Positions 16,679 to 25,371 of a DNA stretch of 64,000 bases are shown here, one piece after another. A program made the translations under genes and the position numbers. The notes beneath the pieces are model-generated. The model was not told the DNA's origin. It saw only the letters and a list, made by a program, of their open reading frames with translations, and made no database searches. Source of the stretch: a bacterium (GTDB lineage Bacteria; Planctomycetota; UBA1135; UBA2386); the NCBI GenBank assembly GCA_030432695.1, contig JAUILN010000008.1, forward strand, positions 248,001 to 312,000, in the 5' to 3' direction. Position 1 is the stretch's first letter. Every line of letters starts with the position of its first letter.

Positions 16679-18133
16679 ATGGCGAAGACCCCTCCCAAGT
16701 CCCGATCGAAGGACGCGGCGCGAAACCGCCGGACCCCGGAACTCATCGTGAAGCCCGACGACACCGCGAAGCCCGACGACCGGGAGCCGCCCCACTCCTC
16801 GCCGAGATCGGGCTCCACCGGCCCCGGCCCGAACGAGGTCTACGAGCAGGCCAAGTCCGCCGACTACGAGATCCCCCGCCTGCAGGCGCTGCCGATCGCC
16901 GAGCTGCAGCGGATCGCCGACGACAATGGCATCCCCGACACCCTGGGTCTCACCCGCCAGGAGCTGATCTTCCAGATCCTCCGCCACAAGGTCACCGCCC
17001 AGGGCCTCGGCTGGGGTGAAGGCACCCTCGACATCCTGCCCGACGGTTTCGGCTTCCTGCGCTCGCGGCGCTACGCCTACCAGGCCGGCCCCGACGACAT
17101 CTACGTCTCGCCGAGCCAGATCCGCCGCCTCAACCTCAAGCAGGGCCACGAGGTCGCCGGTCCGGTCCGACCACCGAAGGAGGGCGAGAAGTACTTCGCG
17201 CTGCTGCACGTCGAGGCGGTCGAGGGCGCACCGGTCGACGGCCTGCGTGGCCGCATCGCCTTCGAGGATCTGACCCCGGTGCTGCCCACCGAGCGACTCG
17301 CCCTCGAGCATCCCGGCTGCGGCCTCGACATCCGGCTGGTGGATCTCCTCGCGCCGATGGGCCGCGGCCAACGCACGCTGGTGCTGTCACCGCCGCACTC
17401 GAGCCGCAACCGCCTGCTGATCCACCTGGCGAAGGCGATCCTCGACAGCAACGACGACGTCTACGTGATCCTGCTGCTGCTCGACGAGCGCCCCGAAGAG
17501 GTCACCGAAGCCAGCCGCCAGACCGGCCCCGAGCACCGTCGCGAGGTCGTCGCTTCGACCTTCGACCAGCCGTCGGCACGCCACGTCGCGCTGGCCGAGA
17601 TGGTGGTGCAGCGCGCGCGGCGGATGGTCGAGTCCGGCAAGCACGTGGCGCTCCTGGTCGACTCGCTGACCAGCCTGGTCCGGGCCCACAACATCGAGCA
17701 GCCGAGTTCCGGCAAGATCCTCGCCGCCGGCCTCGACGCCGGGGCGCTGCTGGAGCCGAAGAAGCTGTTCGGCGCGGCGCGCGCGGTCGAGGAGGGTGGT
17801 TCGCTGACGGTGATCGCGATCGCCTCGACCGACACAGGCAGCCGGATCGATGGCGTGATCGCCGACGAGTTCCGCGGCAAGGGCAACTGTGAGCTGGTGC
17901 TCGACGAGCACCTCGCCGGCCTGCACGTCTACCCGGCGCTCGACGTGTTCGCGACCGGCACCCGCCGCGAGGACAACCTGCTCCCCGCCAGCGATCTCGC
18001 GCGCCTGCGCCAACTGCGCCGGGACATCGACAAGGGCTCGCTGCACGAGTCCCTGGAGGCGCTGCTCGAACGGGTCGGCGCCACACGGACCAACCGCGAA
18101 CTGCTCGACGCGATCGTGCCCGAAGGCCAGTAG
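16679..18133 (+). CDS. rho: Rho-family transcription terminator with replaced Walker A motif
   Basis: 484 residues, with a basic low-complexity N-terminus, a Rho N domain (~75-115), a cold-shock RNA-binding domain with I-L-P-D-G-F-G-F-L-R, and the RecA-like motor. The RNA-facing and inter-subunit parts are well kept: D-E-R-P-E-E-V (E270), V-D-S-L-T-S-L (D328), S-S-G-K-I-L, F-G-A-A-R-A-V-E-E-G-G, and the arginine-finger region G-T-R-R-E-D (R429). But the Walker A segment, normally P-P-K-A-G-K-T, reads P238-P-H-S-S-R-N244, so the phosphate-binding Gly, Lys and Thr are all changed. The R269-equivalent in the D-S-I-T-R motif is Ser. It may be catalytically inert or bind nucleotide differently. 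Flanking frame is intact, so a sequencing slip is unlikely. Confidence 0.85.
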   Translation: MAKTPPKSRSKDAARNRRTPELIVKPDDTAKPDDREPPHSSPRSGSTGPGPNEVYEQAKSADYEIPRLQALPIAELQRIADDNGIPDTLGLTRQELIFQILRHKVTAQGLGWGEGTLDILPDGFGFLRSRRYAYQAGPDDIYVSPSQIRRLNLKQGHEVAGPVRPPKEGEKYFALLHVEAVEGAPVDGLRGRIAFEDLTPVLPTERLALEHPGCGLDIRLVDLLAPMGRGQRTLVLSPPHSSRNRLLIHLAKAILDSNDDVYVILLLLDERPEEVTEASRQTGPEHRREVVASTFDQPSARHVALAEMVVQRARRMVESGKHVALLVDSLTSLVRAHNIEQPSSGKILAAGLDAGALLEPKKLFGAARAVEEGGSLTVIAIASTDTGSRIDGVIADEFRGKGNCELVLDEHLAGLHVYPALDVFATGTRREDNLLPASDLARLRQLRRDIDKGSLHESLEALLERVGATRTNRELLDAIVPEGQ

Positions 18134-18163
18134 CCCCCGAGCCCGGTAGCCCCCAGACCAGCA

Positions 18164-18190
18164 GGCCCGCGACCCCAGCGGGTCCGGGCC
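18164..18190. terminator. possible bidirectional terminator hairpin
   Basis: GGCCCGCGACCC (18164-18175) pairs with GGGTCCGGGCC (18180-18190) across a 4-nt loop with one bulged C, eleven base pairs in all. It lies exactly between the convergent ends of the rho homologue and the lipoprotein gene. No T tract follows on either strand, so it may act by structure alone or protect 3' ends. Confidence 0.4.
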
Positions 18191-18193
18191 CGG

Positions 18194-18835
18194 TCAGAAC
18201 CGCAACTGACCACCGAGCGTCAGGAACCCACCGGTCGCGACCGTCTCGCCGAGCGGGCCCCAGCCGTAGGCGTGCACCGCGACTTCGACGACCGCGTGCT
18301 GCAGGACTTCGAGCGCGACCCCGCCGCGACCGGTCAGCGCGAACCCGTCGCGGTCGTCGAACGCCAACCCACCGACGCCCGGGGAGAAGTCGAGCAGCGC
18401 GTAGCCGACCCCGGCGCCGGCGGACAGTCGCACCGCGAGATCCCGGCGTCCGAACCGCCCGATGAGCGTCGGCCCGACCGTCATCAACAGGTGCTCGGCC
18501 TCCCCACCGAAGCGGCGTTCACGGTGCTCGGTGTGGCTGACGATCCCGTCGAGCCCGAGGTTGAATGCCTGCTCCGGGTCATCCTTCGGAAACTCCCAGC
18601 CGTAGCTGATCGCCAGCCCCTCCCCGTCGTCGAGTTCGGCGGCGAGTTCCACACCGCCGCCCGGCTCGTCGTCGTCGATGTCGGGATCGATCGTGAACCG
18701 CGGGATCCACGCCGCACCGACCCGCGACCAGCTCGGTTCGTCGAGCTCCGACTCGAAGCTGCCCTGGTCGGGTGTCCCACAGGACGTGCACGCAAGGAGA
18801 CACGGCAGCAGGACCCTCCCGAGGCTTCGAACCAT
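18194..18835 (-). CDS. lipoprotein with outer-membrane-like barrel domain
   Basis: 213 residues from the ATG at 18835. The signal peptide ends in a lipobox-like L-L-A-C (a second candidate is C-T-S-C), so it is probably a lipoprotein. The rest (~45-213) is strand-rich with alternating hydrophobic residues, aromatic turns (S-Y-G-W-E-F) and ends L-T-L-G-G-Q-L-R-F with a C-terminal phenylalanine, typical of a short outer-membrane beta-barrel protein. I cannot name the family. It is divergent from the GT-C protein, whose start is 62 bp away, so the two may be co-regulated. Confidence 0.65.
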   Translation of the reverse strand: MVRSLGRVLLPCLLACTSCGTPDQGSFESELDEPSWSRVGAAWIPRFTIDPDIDDDEPGGGVELAAELDDGEGLAISYGWEFPKDDPEQAFNLGLDGIVSHTEHRERRFGGEAEHLLMTVGPTLIGRFGRRDLAVRLSAGAGVGYALLDFSPGVGGLAFDDRDGFALTGRGGVALEVLQHAVVEVAVHAYGWGPLGETVATGGFLTLGGQLRF

Positions 18836-18897
18836 GCGCGGGAGTGTCGCGCCCAACGCCCGCGAAAGCACCCGCCACCACGGGTACATTGCGCTCC

Positions 18898-21105
18898 GTG
18901 CCACGCCCACCACTCCGCCTGCAGGTCCTCGTCGCGACGCTGCTCGCGGTCGCAGCAGGTCTCTGGCTCGGCTTCCCGAGCCTCGACGGCTACCTGCTGT
19001 CCGACGACCTGTTGTTGCCGGGTGCCCTGCGCGGCACGGGACCGGATCGCCTGGGCGTCGACTGGAGCCGGGTCGCGGCCGACTGGGTCGGTCCCTGGCT
19101 CGGCTTCGACAACGCGTTCTGGCGACCGCTGCTGTCGGTGACCTTCGGCTTCGATCTGGCCCGGGCCGACGGCGGCACCGCGGCGACGGAACTCCACCAG
19201 ACCAACCTGGTGATCCACCTGGTGACGGTGGCCACCAGCGCCTGGCTGTGCGCGCTCCACGCAGGCCACGGCCGCCGCGCCCTGGCTGCACTGTTCGGAG
19301 GCCTGCTCGTCGCCCTGCACCCGATCGTCATCGAACCGGTCGCCTGGATCGCGGCCCGCAACTCGGGACTCGAGGTGATGCTGCGGACGCTCGCGCTGCT
19401 GTGCTTCGCGCAGGCGCTACGCAAGCGCCGACCCGGGGCGTGGAAGGCCGGGACCTGGACGTTCGCGATCCTGGCACTCGCTGCCAAGGAGTCGGCGATC
19501 GTGTTGCCCCTCGGCTTCCTGGCCCTCGACCTGCTGCAGCGCCCGCACCGACCTCTCCGCCAGCGACTCCGAATGCACGCGCCGTTCGTGCCATTGTGGC
19601 TCGGCTGGTTCCTGTGGCGACGCGTGATCCTCGGCACCTTCGTCGGCGGAGGTGGCGCGTCTGGCCAGGCCGAGGCCGGTGACCTCGCGAGCAACGCACT
19701 CGCCAAGATCGCCGCGATCGCCACTCCTTCGCTGAGCTTCGGCGCCGACTGGCCGCAGGTCCTCGGTGCGGCCGTGACCGGTGGCCTGCTCCTCGTCGTC
19801 TGCGGCGCCGCGGTGCTGCGTGGCCGCTTCGCGTTCCTGATCGGCCTGCTGTGGGTCACGCTGCACACGGTCCCGACCTTCGCACTCCGGATGAACGCCG
19901 AACTCAGCGGCAGCCGGATGGTGTTCGGTGCTCTGCCGGCCATCGCACTCACGCTGGTCGCCGCCGGTCTCCGAGGCGGCCGCCCCGCTGCCTGGACCTG
20001 GCGCAGAGGCCTCGTCGGCCTGCTGGTCGCGGCCGCGCCGCTCTGGGTACTCGTCGACCTGTCCCGCCAGCGCCTGCACAGCTACGAGACCGCGTGGGAC
20101 CAGCTCCGTGCCGCGCGCCGGGCGCTCGCCGACGTCGCCGCCGACCTCCCCCCCGACCAGATGCTCGCGCTGACGAGCATGCCGATCCACCCGGCGGGCT
20201 CCCCGCCCTTCAATCCGAACGGTTGGTTCGCGCTGGCCGAGCGACCGTTCCAGGACCGCGACGTGCCGGTGGTGTCACTCGGCTTCCTGGTCGTGGAGGT
20301 ACCGCGCGGCGAGGAGCTGTTCCATGACGCCGGGCCGCTGCGCGTCCTGCATCGCAGCGGTGTGCCGATCCTCGGCTGGGACGAGTCGTCCGGCACCTTC
20401 CGGGTGCTGGCTCCAGCCGACGATGCAGCGCTCGAACGCCGGATCGCGCAGGGCACGGCCGCCGGTCGCTACCCCGCACAGCTCCCGGCGGCACTGGTCG
20501 ACGAACTCGAGTTCCGGTCGACGACGAGTCCCGGCGGCGGGCGAGTACGATGGCTGAGCGCGGTGCCCGAAGAGCAGATCCCCGAGCCGCTCCGTGGCCT
20601 CGAGTTCGGCCCGAGCACGCGCATCGACGACGGGTTCCGAACCACGCTCGACCTGACCCGTGCCCTCGGCCCGGCGACCCTGGCGACCCTCGGCATCCCG
20701 TTGCAGGGCTTCGCCGTCGAACTGACGGACGCAGCGCTACCCGACGCGCTCGTCGCCCGCAGCGTGCCCCCGCGCCTCGCGCCGCTCGTTGCCGACTCCG
20801 ACGGACCGCTCGAAGCGTCGCTCGACGCCCTCCTCGACCGCCTGCACCTGCCGGACGCCGGCATACCCGCGGCCGCCGAGTGCCGACTGGTCCTGCTCGG
20901 CCCCCACTCCGCTCTGCCGATCCCGTTCACGCCCGGCCAGCCCCTGGCGATCCCGACACCGATCGCGAAGGAGGTCGACGACGTCCTGCGCCTGTCGCGC
21001 GGTGGGCGGTTCGCCCTCTACGCGGAAGCCCGCCTGCCACAGGGCCGGGCGCGGGTGCTGCGCACGCCGCTGCTGCAGTTGCGGCTGTCGCGCGCAACCG
21101 ACTGA
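18898..21105 (+). CDS. GT-C-like polytopic membrane protein
   Basis: 735 residues. Residues 1-430 contain about ten hydrophobic segments; L-S-D-D-L-L-L-P-G lies after the first, where GT-C enzymes carry their acidic catalytic motif. A-L-H-P-I-V-I-E-P-V-A-W-I-A matches the signature loop of the TMTC/DUF1736 group of O-mannosyltransferase relatives. The C-terminal ~300 residues are soluble and variable. It probably transfers a sugar or other group from a lipid-linked donor to an extracytoplasmic acceptor, but no substrate is known. The start is GTG at 18898, 7 nt after TACATT; an upstream open stretch in the same frame has no family resemblance. Confidence 0.72.
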   Translation: MPRPPLRLQVLVATLLAVAAGLWLGFPSLDGYLLSDDLLLPGALRGTGPDRLGVDWSRVAADWVGPWLGFDNAFWRPLLSVTFGFDLARADGGTAATELHQTNLVIHLVTVATSAWLCALHAGHGRRALAALFGGLLVALHPIVIEPVAWIAARNSGLEVMLRTLALLCFAQALRKRRPGAWKAGTWTFAILALAAKESAIVLPLGFLALDLLQRPHRPLRQRLRMHAPFVPLWLGWFLWRRVILGTFVGGGGASGQAEAGDLASNALAKIAAIATPSLSFGADWPQVLGAAVTGGLLLVVCGAAVLRGRFAFLIGLLWVTLHTVPTFALRMNAELSGSRMVFGALPAIALTLVAAGLRGGRPAAWTWRRGLVGLLVAAAPLWVLVDLSRQRLHSYETAWDQLRAARRALADVAADLPPDQMLALTSMPIHPAGSPPFNPNGWFALAERPFQDRDVPVVSLGFLVVEVPRGEELFHDAGPLRVLHRSGVPILGWDESSGTFRVLAPADDAALERRIAQGTAAGRYPAQLPAALVDELEFRSTTSPGGGRVRWLSAVPEEQIPEPLRGLEFGPSTRIDDGFRTTLDLTRALGPATLATLGIPLQGFAVELTDAALPDALVARSVPPRLAPLVADSDGPLEASLDALLDRLHLPDAGIPAAAECRLVLLGPHSALPIPFTPGQPLAIPTPIAKEVDDVLRLSRGGRFALYAEARLPQGRARVLRTPLLQLRLSRATD

Positions 21106-21133
21106 CGCACGATCCCGACCCGCGGACCGCGGT

Positions 21134-21634
21134 CTACTGCGCGACCGTCACCACCGCCGAGGACAACGCGGTACCTGCATTCGGCGCACTCGGCGTGCCG
21201 ACCACCGCGACCGCCTGGAACCCGATCGCCGTGCCGCGCGGCAGTCCCCTCGGCACCGTCAACGTCCCGCGCCAGATCCCGTCGTAGCAGAACCGCTGGG
21301 TGTTGCGGATGTCGGTGACGCCGACGAACACCGGCAGGATCGGCGCGCCCAGGACCGCCGAGTTGTGCAGCCCGGGGATCGGCGTGCACGAGTTGAACGA
21401 CGCCGACGCGAGGATCCAGAACGGTGCGCCGAGCGGAGCACGGAGCTGGACGCCGAGTTGCTCGCCCGACCTGACCGCGAGCCGTCGCGGTCGGCAGTCG
21501 AAACCCCAGCACGAGTCGCCGGCGACGCCAGACGCGCCCTGGATCTCGAAACCGAACTCACCGAGACGGATCTGGGCGGGGGTGGTGAAGGCGACGCCGA
21601 GCACGGCGACGAGGGACAGGAGCAGGGTCTTCAT
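21134..21634 (-). CDS. small secreted protein with recurrent C-terminal domain
   Basis: 166 residues from the ATG at 21634 (GAGG 8 nt upstream). The signal peptide ends T-T-P-A-Q. The mature part is a beta-rich domain with three cysteines at least, and its end (L-P-R-G-T-A-I-G-F-Q-A-V-A-V-V) follows the same strand pattern as the C-terminal domain found in the proteins at 21911, 25372, 43669 and 62147, though it is the most divergent copy. Here nearly the whole protein is that domain. It converges on the GT-C gene. Function unknown; probably cell-surface. Confidence 0.65.
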   Translation of the reverse strand: MKTLLLSLVAVLGVAFTTPAQIRLGEFGFEIQGASGVAGDSCWGFDCRPRRLAVRSGEQLGVQLRAPLGAPFWILASASFNSCTPIPGLHNSAVLGAPILPVFVGVTDIRNTQRFCYDGIWRGTLTVPRGLPRGTAIGFQAVAVVGTPSAPNAGTALSSAVVTVAQ

Positions 21635-21672
21635 CGATGGATCCTCGGCGGGGCCTCCCGCCGCAAGGGAAT

Positions 21673-21701
21673 GGGCATGACTCGCTGCGCTCGCCATGCC
21701 C
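21673..21701. repeat. hairpin repeat, first copy
   Basis: GGGCATG and CATGCCC flank a GC-rich loop (21673-21701). The first 19 nt, GGGCATGACTCGCTGCGCT, recur exactly at 48329-48347. The copy lies 39 nt upstream of a minus-strand secreted-protein gene. Confidence 0.5.
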
Positions 21702-21734
21702 CGAGGCACTCGGCCGCGCCGCCCGTGTTGTCTG

Positions 21735-21791
21735 GATCGACTCCTCCCGAGAATCAGCGCTAGGCGCGCAGATTCTCGGAAGGAGTCGATC
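21735..21791. repeat. 21-bp inverted repeat
   Basis: Arms 21735-21755 (begins GATCGACTCC) and 21771-21791 (begins GATTCTCGG) match at 20 of 21 positions with a 15-nt loop. It sits between two divergent secreted-protein genes, so it is more likely an operator, attachment site or mobile-repeat remnant than a terminator. Confidence 0.6.
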
Positions 21792-21910
21792 GGCGCACGA
21801 GGTTAGCCGATCTCGCGCCACCGTGTTCGCTCGCCGAACGGGTCCCCGCTCTCGATCGCGTCCACGGCACGGCACGCCGCCCTGCCGCACCGCATCGACC
21901 GAGAGATCCG

Positions 21911-22981
21911 ATGAACCACAGCCCGCTGACCCGCCTCGCCCTCGCCACCTCCCTCGCGCTGGCCGCCGCGCTCCCCGCCCAGCAGAACGTCACGGTCTTC
22001 CCCAGCGACCACGCCGACCCGAACGTCACCGGCGGCAATCTGCCCGGCTCGTCGTGGCAGAACACCTTCCCGTTCAGCGCCGGCGTGACCCGGCAGATGG
22101 CGCTCTACGAGTCGTTCGACTTGCAGATCCCCGACGGCCGACGGATCACCCACGTCGGCTTCCCGCGCTACACCTCCATCGCGTCGACCGGCGTGCGCAT
22201 CCAGCTGGAGATCCGCATGGGTCACTCGACCAACGACGTGCAGAACATCGACGCGACGTTCGCCAACAACTACGTCGGCACGCCGCAGACGGTGTTCACC
22301 CAGAAGATCTTCGCGCTGCCCGATCTGGGCACCATCGGCAACGCGACCGACCGCGTGTGGGTCCCGCTCGACACCCCGTTCACCGTCGACCGCAGCCGCA
22401 ACCTGCTGGTCGAGTACGTCGTCACCGCCAATGCGAACTCCAACAGCGCCTTCAACTACTACCTGGCCTGGGACAACTTCCTGTCGCCGATCCGCAGCTA
22501 CGGCCAAGGCTGCGCCGGCTCGTCGGGGAACGTCTCGTCGTTGACCAGCAGCAACACCGCGATCGGTCAGAACTGGCGGCTCACGCTGCGCAACGGCACC
22601 GCCAACGCCGCGAGTTCACTGTTCGTCGGCCTGCAGAGCATCGAACCGGGGATCTCGCTCACCCAGTTCGGCGCGCCCGGCTGCTCCCTGCTGGTCCAGC
22701 CGCTGATCACCGTGCCCGCACCGACCAGCTCCTCCGGCGGACTGTCGCTGAGCTTCCCGGTGCCCAACGACCGCAACCTCGTCGGAGGCCATCTCTACTC
22801 GCAGGTCGTGACCCCGGACCTGTTCGCCAACAACGCCGGCCTGGTGCTGAGCAACGGCGACGACCTGCAGCTCGGCATCCAGCCGCTGGTCGCCACCGTG
22901 GTGGCCCGCAACAGTGCCACCGCCGCCACCGGCAGCGTGACCCGCAACTTCGGCGGGCTGTCGCTGTTCGGCTGGCAGTGA
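21911..22981 (+). CDS. secreted beta-rich protein with recurrent C-terminal domain
   Basis: 356 residues, with a signal peptide ending L-P-A-Q and GAGAGATCCG before the ATG. The first ~230 residues form a beta-sandwich-like domain rich in Asn, Thr and Ser (G-G-N-L-P-G-S-S-W-Q-N-T-F-P-F). The last ~110 residues, from F-V-G-L-Q-S-I, contain G-A-P-G-C and P-V-P-N-D-x-x-L-V-G-x-x-L-Y-S-Q, the pattern shared with other secreted proteins in this window. The gene at 25372 is a likely paralogue: both carry the same N-terminal layout (I-T-H/T-A-L-G-F-R/P-R) and the same end. Function unknown. Confidence 0.75.
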   Translation: MNHSPLTRLALATSLALAAALPAQQNVTVFPSDHADPNVTGGNLPGSSWQNTFPFSAGVTRQMALYESFDLQIPDGRRITHVGFPRYTSIASTGVRIQLEIRMGHSTNDVQNIDATFANNYVGTPQTVFTQKIFALPDLGTIGNATDRVWVPLDTPFTVDRSRNLLVEYVVTANANSNSAFNYYLAWDNFLSPIRSYGQGCAGSSGNVSSLTSSNTAIGQNWRLTLRNGTANAASSLFVGLQSIEPGISLTQFGAPGCSLLVQPLITVPAPTSSSGGLSLSFPVPNDRNLVGGHLYSQVVTPDLFANNAGLVLSNGDDLQLGIQPLVATVVARNSATAATGSVTRNFGGLSLFGWQ

Positions 22982-23020
22982 GAGGATGCCGGTCCCAGCC
23001 CACCCCCCTGCGAGCCCGGC

Positions 23021-25366
23021 ATGACCGACAGCGACAACCTGCAACGCCTCGAGCAGGCGATGGCCGTCTTCCTGGCCTGGAAGAACGCGGGCGCACCGGA
23101 AGCGCCGGCGGAACTCCTGGCCCGGCATGCCGGCCTCGCCGACCTGCTCGAGCCGATGCTGACCGAGGCCACCGAGGGCAGCGACACCGCCGACGCAGCC
23201 TCCCCGGACTCCGAAGGAAACGGCCCGAACACCGCGAAGGCGGCTCCCGATCCCCCCTCTGACGGTCTGCGCGCCAGCACCGGCGCGGTGTTGGGCAGCG
23301 ACTTCCGCCTGCTGCGCGTGCTCGGCCGTGGCGGCATGGGCACGGTCTGGGAGGCCGAACAGCTGTCGCTGGCGCGTCGCGTCGCGGTGAAGATCTTGCC
23401 GGCCGAACTCGGCCACACCGCCCGCGCGGTGGTCCGCTTCAAGCGCGAGGCCCTCGCCGCGGCGCGCCTCGACCACCGCGGCATCGTCAAGGTCTTCGCG
23501 GTCGGTGAGGTCGAGGGCCTGCACTGGTTCGCGATGGAGCTGGTGGACGGTCACTCGCTCGACCAGCACGTGGTCACATTCCGCGAAGCCGACCACACAG
23601 CGGGCATCCGCGAGGCGGTGTCGCTGTGCGCGCAGGTCGCGGAGTCGCTCGAACACGCCCACCGTGCGGGCATCCTGCACCGGGACGTCAAGCCGGCCAA
23701 CGTGCTGATCCGCGGCGACGGCACCCCGGCCCTGACCGACTTCGGATTGGCCCGCGAACAGGGCCTGCCCTCGGTGACCCAGACCGGCGAATTCGCCGGC
23801 ACGCCGTACTACGTGTCGCCCGAGCAGGCCCGCGCCGCCGGCCACGAGGTCGACCACCGCAGCGACGTGTTCTCGCTGGGCGTGACGCTGTTCGAACTGA
23901 TCACCGCGCGACGTCCGTTCGAAGGTTCGTCGTCCCGCGACGTGCTGGAACGGATCCTGACCCGCGAACCGCCCGACCCGCGCCGCCTGGTGCCCGACCT
24001 CGACCCCGACCTCGTCGCGGTGGTGCTGCACGCACTGGAGAAGGAACCCGCGCACCGCTACTCGTCGGCCGCCGCGTTCGCCGCCGACCTACGAGCCTGG
24101 CTGGCCGGTCAACCGGTGATGGCGCGCCGCCCGTCGGTCTGGATCCGCACCTCGCGGCTGGTCCGACGCCGGCCGGTCGAGTCGGCGCTGGCGGCGGTGC
24201 TGGTGGTGGCGCTGGGCCTCGCGATCACGCTGTGGACCCGCCAGGGCGTGCTGCGCGCCGGCGAGAGCGCGCTGCGCCGGGAACGCCTCGAGTCGGACCT
24301 GGTCCGCGCGGCCCTCGACTCGGTCGGCTCCGGCGCCCCCGAGGCCGCGAGGATCCTGCGTCGCGTCGTCGACGACTGCGACGAGGACCCCGAGATCCTG
24401 GCGCTGGTCGCGACGCTGCTCGCGGTCCGCAATGCCGATGGACGGATCGCCACACCCGACGTCCTCGCCAGCTTCCTCGAAGCGCACCCGACGGCGTTGG
24501 AACGATCCCAGGGTCTCCGCCGGATCCAGGTCGACGTGTTGCGCGAGCTCGGCGAAGGCCCGCGTGCCGACGAGATCGCGGAACGGCTCGGCGAGCCCAT
24601 CGAGCCGGTCGACCACTTCGTCGCCGCCGACCACATCCTGTCGCTCGGCCGAGTTCAGCGCGAACAGACCGACTTCGCCGAGGCCCGTGACCACCTGGTG
24701 GCGGCGATCCTGCTCAGTGACCGACCCCATCCGCTGTTCTTCACGCGGCTCGGCGAGGTCGCCGGAACGATGGAAGACGTCGAGCTCGTCCACACGGTCT
24801 GCCTGGCGATGGAGCGGCGATGGCCCGACGAGGCCCGCGTCCAGCTGCACGTCGCCAACTCGCTGCGCCACCTCGACCCGGCCGCCGCGCGCCGCGCCGC
24901 GACGCGTTGCGCCGCACTCGATCCCGGACACTTCGGCGGCCCCTTGATGCTCGGGCTCCTGGAGTACGAAGAGCACGGCGCGGAAGCCGCGATCCCCTAC
25001 CTCGAGCGCGCGTACCGGATCGATGACGACATCTACGGCGCGCGCCTGTTCCTGGCGATGAGCTACTCCGACCTCGAACGCTACGAGGAGGCCCAGCAGA
25101 TGTTCGCGCGCTGCATCGAGGCCAACCCGATGGATCTCGCGCTACACCTACACCGCGCGGATTGCCTCTTGGCGCTCGGCGATTCGGCGCGGATCGATCA
25201 GGTGCTCGAGGGCGCGCTCGCGGTGATCGAGGATCCGAGGTTCCCGGAGGAAGACCGGGAAGGGGCCCGACTCGCGGTCGAGGAAGTCCGCGCGCAATCG
25301 GCCGCCGCGACCCAGGGTCGCGCAGCGGAGCCGTCCGACGAGGAGACCGACGGCAGCGGGCGGTGA
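23021..25366 (+). CDS. membrane serine/threonine kinase with C-terminal TPR-like region
   Basis: 781 residues. A short N-terminal region precedes a PknB-type kinase domain: glycine loop L-G-R-G-G-M-G-T-V, lysine K124 in V-A-V-K-I-L, catalytic H-R-D-V-K-P-A-N (D222), D-F-G-L-A, and G-T-P-Y-Y-V-S-P-E-Q. A single membrane segment lies near 386-405, so the kinase is cytoplasmic and the remaining ~370 residues extracytoplasmic. That part is helical with repeat spacing typical of TPR (L-E-R-A-Y-R-I-D-D-D-I-Y-G-A). It probably senses an envelope signal through the TPR part and phosphorylates cytoplasmic targets. The 3' end is 5 bp from the convergent next gene. Confidence 0.9.
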   Translation: MTDSDNLQRLEQAMAVFLAWKNAGAPEAPAELLARHAGLADLLEPMLTEATEGSDTADAASPDSEGNGPNTAKAAPDPPSDGLRASTGAVLGSDFRLLRVLGRGGMGTVWEAEQLSLARRVAVKILPAELGHTARAVVRFKREALAAARLDHRGIVKVFAVGEVEGLHWFAMELVDGHSLDQHVVTFREADHTAGIREAVSLCAQVAESLEHAHRAGILHRDVKPANVLIRGDGTPALTDFGLAREQGLPSVTQTGEFAGTPYYVSPEQARAAGHEVDHRSDVFSLGVTLFELITARRPFEGSSSRDVLERILTREPPDPRRLVPDLDPDLVAVVLHALEKEPAHRYSSAAAFAADLRAWLAGQPVMARRPSVWIRTSRLVRRRPVESALAAVLVVALGLAITLWTRQGVLRAGESALRRERLESDLVRAALDSVGSGAPEAARILRRVVDDCDEDPEILALVATLLAVRNADGRIATPDVLASFLEAHPTALERSQGLRRIQVDVLRELGEGPRADEIAERLGEPIEPVDHFVAADHILSLGRVQREQTDFAEARDHLVAAILLSDRPHPLFFTRLGEVAGTMEDVELVHTVCLAMERRWPDEARVQLHVANSLRHLDPAAARRAATRCAALDPGHFGGPLMLGLLEYEEHGAEAAIPYLERAYRIDDDIYGARLFLAMSYSDLERYEEAQQMFARCIEANPMDLALHLHRADCLLALGDSARIDQVLEGALAVIEDPRFPEEDREGARLAVEEVRAQSAAATQGRAAEPSDEETDGSGR

Positions 25367-25371
25367 GCGGG

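Noticed and set aside
17372..17416. A frameshift or sequencing error as cause of the altered Rho loop
   Set aside because: The frame is unbroken on both sides with conserved Rho motifs at the expected spacing; several codons differ in a way that a single indel would not produce. Substitution errors alone cannot be excluded without reads.
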